Source: Aphis gossypii (Eukaryota > Arthropoda > Insecta > Hemiptera > Aphididae). From it: DNA of 64,000 bases. Within the stretch, counting starts at the first letter, position 1. Every line of letters begins with the position of its first letter. Below, piece by piece: positions 48,640 through 60,900 of the stretch. The DNA lies in NCBI RefSeq assembly GCF_020184175.1, contig NC_065530.1, positions 25,707,260 through 25,771,259 of the forward strand. The letters are read 5' to 3'. The notes beneath the pieces were generated by a model that saw nothing but the letters and a program-made list of their open reading frames with translations, was not told the DNA's origin and did not search any database. A program made the position numbers and the translations under genes.

Positions 48640-51080
48640 TGTGTGGAATTACGAGGGTTCTCAAACTATGTGAGATTAAATAAGTTATTAATTGAGAGGA
48701 GACGTCGTATCTTTTTTTTTGCTTTTTGAATGTTACAGCTAAATGTACCTACATAATTAAACACAATTAAAAATTATTACAATCTATAACCATGTAATAA
48801 ACAACAATTATATTGGATATTGATTTTCTACACACATTTGTATCGGATTTTATACAATTAGAATGTCGACGAATAAATATTTTATTTTCTAATCTTTTTA
48901 AATTTTTACAAATTTAAGTAAGGTACATTATTTTTTACAATACGTTAATTTTATTATCCAAAATTATATTGTTACAGTAGATAATTGTATTATTACTTTA
49001 TTGTTTCATAACTTTTTTTATTCGTATTTAAATTATATATTTTATGCTAACTTTTTTTCTCCATGTTTTACAATAATATATTGTAAAACTTGTACTTTTT
49101 AACATATACATTAACAGTTGTAGTGGTTTAAAGTGATGTTGCAACATAATACAATATGCATTATGTATTTGTTTGGTTTGGTAATATTTAGATTTTTAAA
49201 AATGTTTTATTTTAAAATTTGTTAAGCTCTGTTGTCTACATGTTAGGTTAAATTTACCCATAAAAAGTAAAATTATTCCAATTTTGATTTATATCAATTT
49301 AAATAATACACTATCTTGTGGTTCAAAATTTTAATTATATTGTTTTATAAGTCAACGGTAATTTTTACATAACTTTTTATGCCATATAAAAAACTCATAT
49401 TATAAAATGAATTATATTGAACTAGTATGTTATTTTGAGGTATTTATCAGAGATTACTCATTTTCACATAAAAATAAAATCTCCTCTGTCCAAGTTATGA
49501 AATCAACAATATTTATGGATTTCAAAATGAAAATTGAAAAAGCAATCATAAACATAATATTAATTTGACTATTTATTATTTATTTAATTAGTATAGTTTA
49601 ATAATAATCTTAACTTCGAACATTCTATTATATTTAGGCCATTATTTTCTTAGTTTAATTAATTTAAAAAATGATAATAAACGATGAATATAATATAGTT
49701 TTATATCATACAATATTGTGTATTTGTCTGAAATCTAACTTGAGTTTATATTTTGAATGTTACAACGAAATAATATATGATGTTCTTATACTTTTAATTC
49801 ATGGGTATGAATGAATTATGTGTAACATATTTTGTAACTAAAACTGCAATTTGAAATCTTTTATGAAAAAAACTATAATTAATGTGTGTCAATAATTAAT
49901 AAATTGTTTTTCAATAATTATACCTATTTGACATTTTTAAAGTAATTTTCGTTTATTGAATAAAAGTGTGAACGTAATTTTACAAATACATTTTAAAGAA
50001 ATCAGAAGACTGCAACCACATTTTTTGGTAAGACTATGTGTGACAAAAATGTTATGTACCTACCTACCTATTTATAAGTTCTTAAAACAAGTAAATAATA
50101 AAAAGAAATGGTTGAAAATATAATTTAATGATAAAAATGAAATCTTTATTTTATGTATATTGTATACACTTATTTTAAAACTTTATCATAAATCTTATAA
50201 ATAGTGTCAAACACACATTCTCCCCTATAACAAAAATTAAAAATTAAAAATATGTGTATAGTTTAATAAATCAAATATTTTTTTTTTATATATATTTATT
50301 TTAAAATCGATTCTCCTTTTAATTTAATATGTTATACAAACATGTTGTACAACTATTGACATATACAATTATATTTAATTATTAAAAATTTTATTTCATA
50401 GTTAGAGATAATAAATGTGTTGAAATTATACACTTATATTAAACTTATAGCAAAATGAATTTGAATTTTCTTGCTTTTGGAATGACTAGAATTTCGTCAG
50501 TGTTTATAAGTTTAAATGCATTTCTGTGTATACTCTGGGTGAATATATATATATTATTTTAGAATAATTTGAAATGTATTAGCAAGCATGTACATTGTAC
50601 TGGTTCTAACATTCCAATGTATCGTTCAATGTTATATAGAATAATAATGCAAAGCCGTAGTAGCGTAATATGGAGTTCTTGACAAATATTTAACGTTGCT
50701 TTTACTGACAAAATTTAATGATACATTTTGGACTTAATAAAATATAGTGTTTCATATTTATTAATACCCAACAGAATGAAAACTGAAGAGTTTTAATATA
50801 AAGTACAAGTTTGAGATAATAAATTATGATGCAATGTTTTAAAAACAAACATTTTTCTAACAGATAAATTTCTATGAAAATATTATCATAAAGATTAGAA
50901 ATAATTCAGTATTTATATTACAAGTCTATCGAATATTATTTTATCAATTTATTAAACTTTGCAAATGTATGAACATTTTTTAAGGTTCATTTTTATTTCC
51001 ATTAACTATTTATTTATATACATAAAAACAATTCTATTGTAATGTAGTCATAATATAATGGCACTGTTTCCACTTCGGTG
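48640..51080. other. AT-rich non-coding stretch
   Basis: No supported feature seen. A 22-nt block before GTAAGA near 50030 has a weak acceptor and was not called. Confidence 0.5.
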
Positions 51081-51088
51081 AGAAGGAA

Positions 51089-51292
51089 TTATGTTATACA
51101 AGTAAGATAGCCAGTAGCCACAGCTGTTAAACCATGGTTGTCTGCTAATTTCTTGACACTAATTTGTTCAGTAAGCTGTAACGCCCTTAGGAATGCCACT
51201 CTAATAGTTTCTTGTGTGTTTTCCGATCTCGAAATAGTCCACAAGGATGTGAGATTAGTACAATATATTATGACGAATACTTCAAACTCACT
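51089..51292 (-). CDS. Candidate terminal coding exon, unknown protein
   Basis: On the - strand an AG acceptor (GACTTTAG, ending at 51293) is followed by 67 open codons and TAA at 51089-51091. The peptide begins SEFEVFVIIYCTNLTSLW, continues with TIRVAFLRALQLTEQIS and VKKLADNHGLTAVATGYL, and looks like amphipathic helices of a globular protein. About 69% of the last 45 codons start with a purine. An alternative acceptor lies at AG 51228-51229 with TACTAAT upstream, giving a 45-codon exon in the same frame. A 67-codon open frame at this GC content is uncommon by chance (roughly one in a hundred per frame, by my estimate). The helical pattern could suit a HEAT/ARM-type protein, but that is a guess. 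It may also be a processed fragment. Confidence 0.38.
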   Translation of the reverse strand, partial: SEFEVFVIIYCTNLTSLWTISRSENTQETIRVAFLRALQLTEQISVKKLADNHGLTAVATGYLTCIT

Positions 51293-52439
51293 CTAAAGTC
51301 TCTATTTCTTTGTAAAATAATATTTTATATTTTGATTGCGTGAATAATTTTCATATGCTCACTTAATTTTTAAAAAAAAAAACAAATATACTAGTGTAAA
51401 TAAAACGTGACTAAAAACTTATTTTATTCTACATCGAAGTGAAAAATTACAAATTACACATTTTTTTTTTTTTTTTTTTTTTTAATATTTCTATTAGTAG
51501 CATAAAATTAGTTTTAACATTTTAAATATTTCAATATGAAATGTAATATTTGAATGATATTTTAAGTATTTGTGGAATGTTTTAAGTTTATACCATCAAA
51601 TTTTTTCAAATAATAAAATTACAATCGTTGGAGGATAAATTTTTATTATATGTATAACTAACATAATATATTCCATAGCCAACATTCAAATTCAATCACT
51701 CGGAAAAACTACTATATTATAATATAGATTTCAATAGTTAGTTTAACTTCATTTAAACTATTTTTTTTTTTAATAAAAAATAATAGAAATAAAAATAAGA
51801 AAAAACATATTTAAATATATTTTAACGACAAACAAATTTTTGGCATAGTTAAATATTATGTTTTTTTGTTAATAGTAAAAAACAAATGAAATGAATAACT
51901 TGTGTAGTTTACAAAAATTTTTGCATTTTGTAGTCTAAAGTTTTGAAAAATATCTAAATTTTATAAATATTTAATTTATAAACGAAATCTAAACAAATTG
52001 TTGTTAATTTATAATTTTACCTACAGTAGTATGCAGTAATATTATACTATTATAAGATATTAGTATAAATAGTTTTTCAAACTCGCATATATTTTTCATA
52101 ATATTTAAATACTTTAAATTTAGGTAATTAATATTAAAATAAGATAATATTAATAGGACAATCTAATCTAAATACTATAGGTATAACCGTTATAAAAAAA
52201 TAAGATTTAAAGTTAAAGATTTAAATAAATGTGATTATATTATTTTAAAATATGTTGGCTCAATGGGATATTTTTACTATTTTAATACCATTATATGAGC
52301 GTAAAATTATCTTAGAATTTAATATTTGTTATGAAACTGGTACCATGTAAACAGTATACATAAACTGAAAATTTTTCAAAAACAAAAAAAAAAACAATCG
52401 ATCGAATGAACTTATTATAATGTTATAACCAGGGACATT
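51293..52439. other. AT-rich non-coding stretch
   Basis: No supported gene. Includes the poly-T run listed separately. Confidence 0.5.
51461..51483. repeat. Poly-T run
   Basis: Twenty-three T in a row. On the - strand this is a poly-A upstream of the coding-like frame at 51089-51292, not downstream of it, so it is not a retroposition tail for that frame. Confidence 0.95.
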
Positions 52440-52771
52440 AACGTCATACACATTTTACACAGTCGATCTACGACACATATCATTAGCGCATTGCAGAAAC
52501 CACGATATCTACGCAATTATGATAATACGTATTATTTGCTTTCGCCTAGTAGAAAAATTATGTCACGACTTGCCGGTGGCAACGGCCGTTGCAGACTATA
52601 CGCCATCGACTGGATTCGTCGTCGGACGTACCTAACTACGTCCCAATACGCGTGTTGAGTTCCGATTTCGAGACTCGGCGAGGTACACTCAAGTCGAAAC
52701 TACAGCAGGAAATCTCCGGTGCTACGCGTGTGTGTATATGAGCGTATAATATGGTAATCGTGAGCAAACAA

Positions 52772-52777
52772 TATAAA
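52772..52777 (+). promoter_or_regulatory. Candidate TATA box
   Basis: TATAAA followed by GGGACCGCGCGTG, inside a CpG-rich block. The predicted start site is near 52803. Confidence 0.3.
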
Positions 52778-52826
52778 GGGACCGCGCGTGCCGTGGAATG
52801 AACGGCGGAGGGACCACCTTCCGTTG

Positions 52827-52848
52827 AACGGTATACACGTATACCGTT
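52827..52848. promoter_or_regulatory. Perfect 10+2+10 dyad
   Basis: AACGGTATAC, AC, GTATACCGTT: two exact 10-bp inverted arms around a 2-bp centre, about 50 bp downstream of the TATA box. It could be a site for a dimeric regulator or an RNA hairpin in the 5' leader; the sequence alone cannot tell. Confidence 0.4.
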
Positions 52849-53127
52849 ATATAGGTAGCCACGGTGGCGTTACAACGATATAATAATAATTACTATGATA
52901 ATAACTCGTGCGTAGTGCGTGTGTACTTTCGTCATAAACATTGTACTAATAATAATAATAATAATAACAACACGATGATGCATTATACACAAAAGACTGC
53001 GAGCCGACGCGGAAATCGAGTTATGTGTGCGGTCTATAGAGACTGCGTTTTGTAATTTGTGCGCAAACACCTATGTGCCACCAACCCCATACATCCAGTC
53101 CGTACATCCATCCGGTACCACTGTTCG

Positions 53128-53146
53128 TACGACAGGTACTGTCGTA
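53128..53146. promoter_or_regulatory. Perfect 8+3+8 dyad upstream of ATG
   Basis: TACGACAG, GTA, CTGTCGTA. It ends 12 nt before the candidate start codon at 53159. It may be a protein site or a small hairpin in the leader. Confidence 0.35.
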
Positions 53147-53158
53147 AACTCGGTAACA

Positions 53159-53434
53159 ATGGACGAGGAGCTTGCGAACAAAAAGTTAACCATTAAAACA
53201 ATACTATTACGACGTACGAACTTCGACGACGACGATTACAATAAGTATAGGATCGTTTTTTTTTTTTCTACCCTCAATGATACCATACCAGGCGAGTGTT
53301 CAGCATACTATTATGATTATATTATAATAAATCCGATTAAACAACGCGACCGTGTACTTTGTCTTTGTTACGGTAATCTCTTTTCGATTCGTGTAATGCG
53401 AGCTAGATTTGTTGTAGTATGTATAATAATATAA
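53159..53434 (+). CDS. Candidate first coding exon, unknown protein
   Basis: ATG at 53159 has a good context (ACAATGG) and follows a CpG-rich promoter-like block. The first 32 codons are 72% purine-first and read MDEELANKKLTIKTILLRR then TNFDDDDYNKYR, an acidic and basic mix. A donor-like AATAA|GTATAG (GT at 53245) would end the coding exon after K29; beyond that the frame stays open to TAA at 53432-53434 but becomes F/I/Y-rich, like translated intron. The same frame is open upstream from 53027, but that part probably lies in the 5' UTR. No domain is recognised. Confidence 0.27.
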   Translation: MDEELANKKLTIKTILLRRTNFDDDDYNKYRIVFFFSTLNDTIPGECSAYYYDYIIINPIKQRDRVLCLCYGNLFSIRVMRARFVVVCIII

Positions 53435-53533
53435 TACTATTGTTTCGTTCGAAATCTATTTTATACGTTATTTTTATTATTTTCCATCATCGCCTATAAT
53501 GGAATTGGCCAGGCTAACACGATTCCCCACTCT

Positions 53534-53719
53534 TTATATTACAGTTCTTTCGTTCACGTTTTGTTCAATGACGTCTAATAATTTGCTTTTATGTTCCACA
53601 TTCGTGGATCTATGTTCTTTTAAAAACACTATAGTATCGCCATTATCGTCACAAGTTCACACCACTGTAATTCTTTTTCTTTTACGACACGCAACACAGC
53701 AATGTAAAGATTTTTTCAA
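53534..53719 (-). pseudogene. Decayed FLYWCH-like zinc-finger fragment (MULE-type transposase relic)
   Basis: On the - strand one frame reads LHCCVACRKRKRITVV, then a TGA stop, then TCDDNGDTIVFLKEHRSTN and VEHKSKLLDVIEQNVNE to TAA at 53534. The order, Cys pair with basic residues, a TC/DxNGDTIV strand and a KEH near the end, resembles the second half of a FLYWCH zinc finger, a domain common in Mutator-like transposases and amplified in aphids (family knowledge). The premature stop and the missing second histidine show decay. The match is by eye and the first half of the domain is not recognisable. The + frame 53499-53723 is the opposite-strand shadow. Confidence 0.27.
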
Positions 53720-55121
53720 GTAGTTTTAGTGAAGTGTAATTCGATTTTAGGACTAAATATTATAATAGTTATCTTCACTATCATCAATACAGGGTTATGG
53801 TAATATATTATAAATTATTTCAATACGTTTAAATGTCATGATAATATTGCCATTCAAAATGTGGTACATTTATAAAATTATAAGTAACAATACAACAGTG
53901 TTTGTTTTTTATTTTTTTAATCAGACAAAATACAAAGAAAATACATTTAAAATTTAACCTCGATAAATCATATTTATAATACATGTTTGAAATTATATTG
54001 ATGTAATTGAAACTTTTTGAGATCATTAAGAATTTCACAAAGAAAAAAATGTAATAATTTTTAAAGTGAGTACTAATAAACATAATATCCGTAAGCTTGC
54101 TCGAGAGTAAAAGAAAATCAATGCAGCCAGGATTACTCTAGTATGAAAAAAATACTTTTTACTTAAAAAAAAAAAAAAAATCTTGAATTTAAATTCTAAA
54201 CCTTCAGATTTATATCCTAGTTACAATTATGATTTTATTATTTATAAAAAAATCGATCACTTATTGTTGTAAATAATTTATAAACAAATTGAAACTATCC
54301 TAAGGAATGTACGTAAGCTGATACAACATATCCGTTCAGAATAGTTGTTCATATTCATTGATATATTATAGAGATCTGATTGAACATTTTTTATTTTTAT
54401 TTTTTAAATAAGTTATATATTAGTAATAATAGATTCATTATAAGTAAAACTTCAAAATTATTCAGAAATATATTTAAAAGTCTGAAATATCATTTAATTT
54501 GGATTTTTTTATTGAATGTATGGAATTCATTTTAAATAATACTATTTTTAAACGTAAGTGTAAAAAGAGCATAGTTAATAAAGTTTAAAACTGTTATCTA
54601 CAGTGTTTATATAATGCGTAATGACTAGTTATGATTTAACTGACTTTAACTGTTTATTTCTAGTAAAAATAGTTTGTGAATTATAATTCATCATTATATT
54701 CACATTTTATATTCAAAACAAAACCATTGTTTATCAAGGATGATATAAACCGAGTGATGAAAAATCAATGAATTTCTCATGTCTTGTTTTATTTACTCAT
54801 ACTATGCACTTTTTATCTATTATGTTCCTTTGATAAAATGTTGGTACTGGATAAAAAAACAAAGGAATATCATCTTGTACAATTTAATTTTCTCGGATTA
54901 GTTTTATTAGTTTTATTTAATGAGTAACATTAATTTATACAGTTATGTACTTATATATATATACCTATATGAAATTTAAAAGTTTCATATTAAAGAATAT
55001 TTTTTCTAAAGCAGGCAATACAAAAGTTCACTGCATTTAGTAGTTCCATTCACACATTGTTTCACATGTATGTAATATGATTGTATTCAGATTGATTATT
55101 TATAAATTATTTGTCAATTAA

Positions 55122-55148
55122 AATATATATATATATATATATATATAA
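55122..55148. repeat. (AT)n microsatellite
   Basis: About 13 AT units, seen directly. Confidence 0.95.
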
Positions 55149-55993
55149 CTAATTGCTTTAAATTAACAATAGTAATAGCTATTAACTTAAGGAATCAAAT
55201 TAATTTTTCACCAAACAAATGGCTTATTGGTAACAAAGATTTAGAAGATAAGTAATTATTTACAAGGAAAATTCCGGAATAAACTAACAGTAACCTAATG
55301 AATAACATTTTTGAATGTTTAAAGTTTACTTTTATTTTTAATTTATTTGAAAATGGTTTCTGCCACTAATAATAATAAAAATTAATATTAATATACCATA
55401 ACAGTGTAGCAGGGATAGCTGTACGAGAAGAGGGCCAATATTTTCTCTTTGTTATCTGCTCAGCTTTATATAATAGCATATTGTATAGTCGGGTAATATT
55501 ATTATTATGTTTTTATTTTTCATTTCTGTAAAATTCTTATTTATTTAAGTTAATGGTTTAGAAAATTCATTGTAAAAAAATCTATACATGTGTATAAACC
55601 TAATTTAAATAAATACATATTTGCATAATGTATTACTTAATTCTCTACAAACATTAGCTAAATTGAGAATTTTTAATATTATCTAATATTTAATGTAGTA
55701 TTTAACGGACAAAATGTTTAAATAACTTGCGCTTATGGATCTGATTATGATGAATAAATAGGGCTAGATTAATCACGAACATAGCCCTAGGCACATACGT
55801 CTTATTAGCTTATTATAAGACCATCTACGAAAAAGATTTTAAATTGTCTATATTTTATCCGACTTAAATAATCATAATACTACAAAATATAAAATATACT
55901 ACTTATTGTGTAGGTACCTACAATTTTATAAATTATAATTTATACTAAAAATTATACCATTTATAAAAATATCTATTTAAGAAATAACCATGC

Positions 55994-56019
55994 TATATAT
56001 ATATATATATATATATATT
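55994..56019. repeat. (TA)n microsatellite
   Basis: About 13 TA units, seen directly. Confidence 0.95.
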
Positions 56020-56186
56020 ATTTATTATTTATTTCTTAATATTGTAAATCCGTTTAATCTTACATCTGGCATAGTGGATTGCGGATCAAGTGTATTTAGT
56101 TATATTAGTGAGTATAAAATATATATTATGCTTCATGATATTTTGTTAATGCAATAATTTATACTTCCATGCTATAACTAACCATC

Positions 56187-56187
56187 G

Positions 56188-56218
<31 letters not shown>
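56187..56218. repeat. (ATA)n microsatellite
   Basis: Ten or more ATA/AAT units, seen directly. Confidence 0.95.
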
Positions 56219-56219
<1 letters not shown>

Positions 56220-56783
56220 CCATTCATATTATATAAGGTATGATTAATGTCAATTAATAATTATCTATAGGTTATCACGTCTATTGTAATTATCTATCAG
56301 ACATTAACATAAAACAGAATATTGAATAATGATAATATGATTTAGTTAAATACTGTAAATAACTTTATAAACTGTTTAAATTCCTCCGATTTATACGATT
56401 TGATAAATAAGTCTAATGTATACTACGTAAATTAATTATTAAGTAGCACGTATAATCAGTATGTGTATATAATAAAAAGTTGAGCCTTAATAACTTGAAT
56501 CTTAAGGATAAATAAGTAATATATTAAGTACCTAAAAAACACAACTTATAAATATTTCATGAGCCAAAAAATAGCATCAAGTTATAGAGGTTTTTGGTTC
56601 ATACAAAGTTGACTGTACTATATTGTCTGTAATAAGTAATGAAGTTATGTGTCATAATGGTCCTTTCTTCTATGTCTTTATTCAAATAATTAAAATGATA
56701 AATCAGAAAACAAAAAAAATAAATATTATTAGCTAATAACTCCCTACACCGCACGCCGTTATCGAATGTAAACATCGATTAAA

Positions 56784-56924
56784 CTACAATAAACTGTAAC
56801 AAAATTTAATTTCATGGTATCTTGCGTCCAATCGAAATTGTTTGCTTAACCGAGCACTGACCCTCTGGTTAAGTGTGCTACGAGTGACTACTCGTAATCC
56901 ACTATGAACCTTGGTGGATATCAT
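56784..56924 (-). CDS. Small open frame in a GC-richer island, doubtful
   Basis: ATG at 56922-56924 (- strand) opens a 46-codon frame ending in TAG at 56784-56786. The peptide is basic, with MISTKVHSGLRVVTRSTLNQ at the start. Purine-first bias is near background (about 52%), and a + frame through the same island is also open. The island includes a 6+4+6 dyad (ACGAGT, GACT, ACTCGT). It may be a short repeat rather than a gene. Confidence 0.12.
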   Translation of the reverse strand: MISTKVHSGLRVVTRSTLNQRVSARLSKQFRLDARYHEIKFCYSLL

Positions 56925-57821
56925 TAATACATTATATCCTATTTGTGTATAATAATATATCAATACTTTAATAGTACATTAAATAAATATAATTTATCCC
57001 CGAAGAGCACATTTAACTAGTATTTTTTTTTTTTTTGTCAGAAATTTAATTAAAAAATTATTCTGATATTTATTGTAGCCTATATGGTTGGTGCATGTTT
57101 TAATTTGCTTTGTAATATACTTTTACGCTGTGTTCTAAATATATTTTTAAATTTTAAACGAAACAATGAATGAATTGTTTTCACAATAACATAATATAAT
57201 AATATATTTTGTGTGACTGAAAATGCTTTAAACTTAAACAATTTGGACGATTCCTGGTTTTTGACCAAATTTTTAACCTAGTATATTTTCTAGATTTAAT
57301 ATATTTTTTTGGAACAATTTTAGCTTGGACATTTTAATATTTTGATTTTATTTGTGACGATAATATGTCTTTTTCTAATTAAAATCTTAAAAATATAAAA
57401 AAACATTTCTCAGAAAATTTCAAATCAATAATTGGAAAAAAAAATAGAGTAAAAATTATACCTTTCATAATGGAAACTAAGCATTTCCGAAATTCTTTTA
57501 GTTAATATAAATTTTTTTATATTCTATTAATTAATAGAAAATAAATAACTATTATTTATTTAAATGTGTTCTAAAATATATCCAAAAAATTAGAGGCTAA
57601 CTTACTATTTTATTGCTATTTATTGCAATAAATTCAAATTTAACAAGGGCTGTCAAAACCTAATATACATCAGACGGACTTCCCTGGGTTTTATTTTATT
57701 ATTTATCTTTCGGTATACAACTAAATATATTATTTACTTTTTTATCACAATAGTATTTTTTTTTTTTTTTTTTACAATTATTCTGTATGTATAGTATACG
57801 GTTATTATTGTTTTCCTTTAG

Positions 57822-57923
57822 GGAATATTGTTATTTATGGGACGTGGACCGGAGATGAAGCGCTGCATTACAAGTCTTTGCCAAAGTTGTGACCACGATT
57901 TCCTTAGCAATGGATTAGTATGA
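57822..57923 (+). CDS. Candidate terminal exon
   Basis: A good pyrimidine-rich acceptor (TTATTGTTTTCCTTTAG, ending at 57821) leads into a GC-richer block. Frame 1 reads GILLFMGRGPEMKRCITSLC, then QSCDHDFLSNGLV, to TGA at 57921-57923. Frame 3 is also plausible for 22 codons (starting NIVIYGTWTGDEALHY). With two frames open and the length near chance expectation, the acceptor is the main support. AATAAA-type signals follow at about 58278. A + frame at 57990-58229 is lysine- and asparagine-rich and is judged non-coding. Confidence 0.25.
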   Translation, partial: GILLFMGRGPEMKRCITSLCQSCDHDFLSNGLV

Positions 57924-60900
57924 AGCTTGGGAGGGAAAGGACCAGAAACCCGGAAACTGGAAACGAGCCTCTGACGGAAAACTCAGTGCATGCAAATTAC
58001 ATCCTGCATAAAACCGCTAGACGCAACAGTCTCTGAAAACAATGTCACGAAAATAAAAAAAATCGCTAACTCGTATTTATTGTTATTACATACAAAGTGG
58101 TTTAAAGTGGCCGAAAAACTAAAAAAAAAAATTACAATTAATTTCAATTTGCCACAAAATTATATGAATATAACAGTTTATTGTGTACAACGATTGTACA
58201 AAGTAAACAGTTACATAAATTATGTATAAGAAGTATAATACATACAAAATGTTTGGCTTTTTTATGTTCATGTCTTAAATAAAAATAAATAAGTATACAA
58301 TTAAATGTTATTTTTTAAATGAAAGTTCAACTAATCTAAAACTATGTTAATAATTTTCTACTTGTAATATTACACATCATACTAGCTATGTAAAAAAGAT
58401 GGCACTTTTTATATTAGACATAATGATTTGTTATAACTAATTATATTTCATATATTTAAACAATTGAACACGCCATTAATAACATAACTATTATATTTCT
58501 TTTAAACTATTTTAAATTTTTTAAAAACTTAAAGAATAAGGTATAAACAAAACAAGAAAGTTAAACGTATTGTGAACATTATTTATTTACACCTATAAGA
58601 CTGAAAATAACATGATACCAGATTAATAATAAAGTAGGTGTTGGTGAAATTTACAGCAAAGATTATATTCAGGAAAACCTCACAAAATAAAAAATGTTAA
58701 CTCTCATATACTAGTTAAATAGTTAAATCTATGCTTGTAAATAATAATATTACTAGAAAACAATAATTAATTAAATAAAATCAAAACTTTAGACACAACT
58801 TCGGTTACTTTTAGACTTTAAGCTTGTAAATAATATACATATTAACCCATCATATTTATTCTGTATAGGTACCTACCTATATATTAAATTAACGAAAAGC
58901 AATATTTATTAATAATACTTTAAAATATACAAAATGATTATATTGCCACATTTTCATTCGTTGAGTATTTTTAAAATGTATATAATATTATGTATACTGT
59001 ATAGTAAATATCTACTACGTTTGGTTATATATTCATAAGGATTATTAAAATATATTTACAAGATAAAATGTTCTTTTAAAATTTAAGCTGGCAGATAATA
59101 GGCACATAGTATAATAATATAAAAATAATGTTTGTTATAATTAATTATTGAGTGCTAAAACTTTAATTTTAAATTAAACTAAAAAACACGTATGAATTTA
59201 TTTAGGTATATGTTTACCTAAATAAAATTGTATTATGAATTGGATAGACTTTACTATACTTTTTTTGTATTCATATTACGCGTTGATTATATTATTTAAT
59301 AAAAATATGTTAGAACACAAACACGCAATAACATGAACATTGTTGTTTATATACTTAAGCACATAGCAATGTATTAATAATGACAGGATAATATTTGCAT
59401 AGCAGTTCTAAAGTGTTAAACTTGTTTAAGGGATTATTTTATCCAACCTAGTTCAGCATGAGTGATATCTAAATTTTAAACATTTTGCACTAAATGAACA
59501 CCATTATGTCGGTTATCACAATTCCTAACGAATAAATTAAATTAGCATATTATGTAAAATTTAGTTCGTAGTTTTAAAATAAATTTAATTTGAAAAATCT
59601 ACGTAAGAAAAACAAAAATGAAACAAGAAAATAATTATGTAACCGAAAAATTTATAAATTTGAATTAAATGGATAAATTATTGCTGAGTATATTTTATAT
59701 TTTTATTACAAGTATTAGTTATATACTAATGCATAAAATAATAAAAAATATTATCGATTTATTCATTATTTGTATAATAATATAAATTATAAGTATCAAG
59801 TTTCCACGAAAAATAATTATTATTCATATTATAGTTCCGTCCAAAGTGTAACTAAACATTTTAATAAAAAAAAATTTAAATTGTGAGTGTGTATTATGAA
59901 TTTTTTTTTACTTCAGTACTACTAATGTAAAACTCTGCATTAAACTTTTAAGACTAAGATATAAAAATTATTAAAAATTGAAAATTTTATGTATTTTTAA
60001 CTATTAAAATTATTTGAAAATGGCATGATGTTGTTTAATTTTGTCAAAATGTCAATATAGAGTTTTTTTTAAATATAATTGGTATCATCTGTAAAACCAA
60101 ATATTTAAACAAAAAATAATAATATCAAAAATATAATATAACTGATACTCAAGGCCATTTCAGGAGATAAAATAACCAAAATCAGATATTTTATTATTTT
60201 CAATCTTATTCAAATTTTAGCAAAAAAGTAATATTAAATTCCTCAGATAAATTTAATGCTACCTATTTACTTGTTAAGAATATAAGTTTTTAATGTAATA
60301 ATACATTATGTATTGCATTTTTAAAATTTAATTTAATTTTACATTTCTCTTATTTCAAATTTTAATTATTTTAGTTGTTTTACATATGATGCTAAAAATT
60401 TAAAAACAGAAGAATAGATTACAATAATAATTAATGCAATACATTTTATGCATTACTAAAAAAGAATAAAAGATTTTATTTTTCTAAGTTCATAATTCTT
60501 TCTCTAAGTACCTGTAGACTATATTTGTACCAATGCACCATGACGCGATGTATTTTAATTTTTTTTTATATAATGCTGAAAATAAAATCTAGAATCGTTT
60601 TACTAACAATATCTTTATACTGTATATTACATCGTTTTTTTTTTTTTAAAAAAAAAAACAATAAAAATGTACGAAGATGGTAAAAAATATGTTTGTTCTA
60701 AATTAATAGAAAAATTCTCGTTAAATATATCGTTATAATACTTTAATACTGTTATTAAAATGTAGAATAAAACAAATAAAAATTCTCAGAGGTAATACTG
60801 TACATTTATACTTTAAAACTTGACTGATATTATGCTCACGACGTGAAACGTGATTTCGGTCAAATAATCCTAAACTAGCTTTAAAGTGTGAAACTAGAGA

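Larger units (their letters stand above)
52440..53158 (+). promoter_or_regulatory. CpG-rich island: candidate promoter and 5' UTR
   Basis: A strongly CpG-rich block begins at about 52440. It contains a TATAAA (52772-52777), two perfect dyads (52827-52848 and 53128-53146) and an (AAT)n tract (about 52948-52968), and leads to a well-placed ATG at 53159. The layout suits a + strand promoter with a 5' UTR of about 350 nt. No TCAGT initiator lies about 30 bp after the TATA box, which weakens the start-site call. Confidence 0.35.
53740..56770. other. AT-rich stretch with microsatellites
   Basis: No supported gene. A patch at about 55385-55520 (+) is open for about 45 codons with a hydrophobic peptide, but has no boundary signals. 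Several simple repeats are listed separately. Confidence 0.45.
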
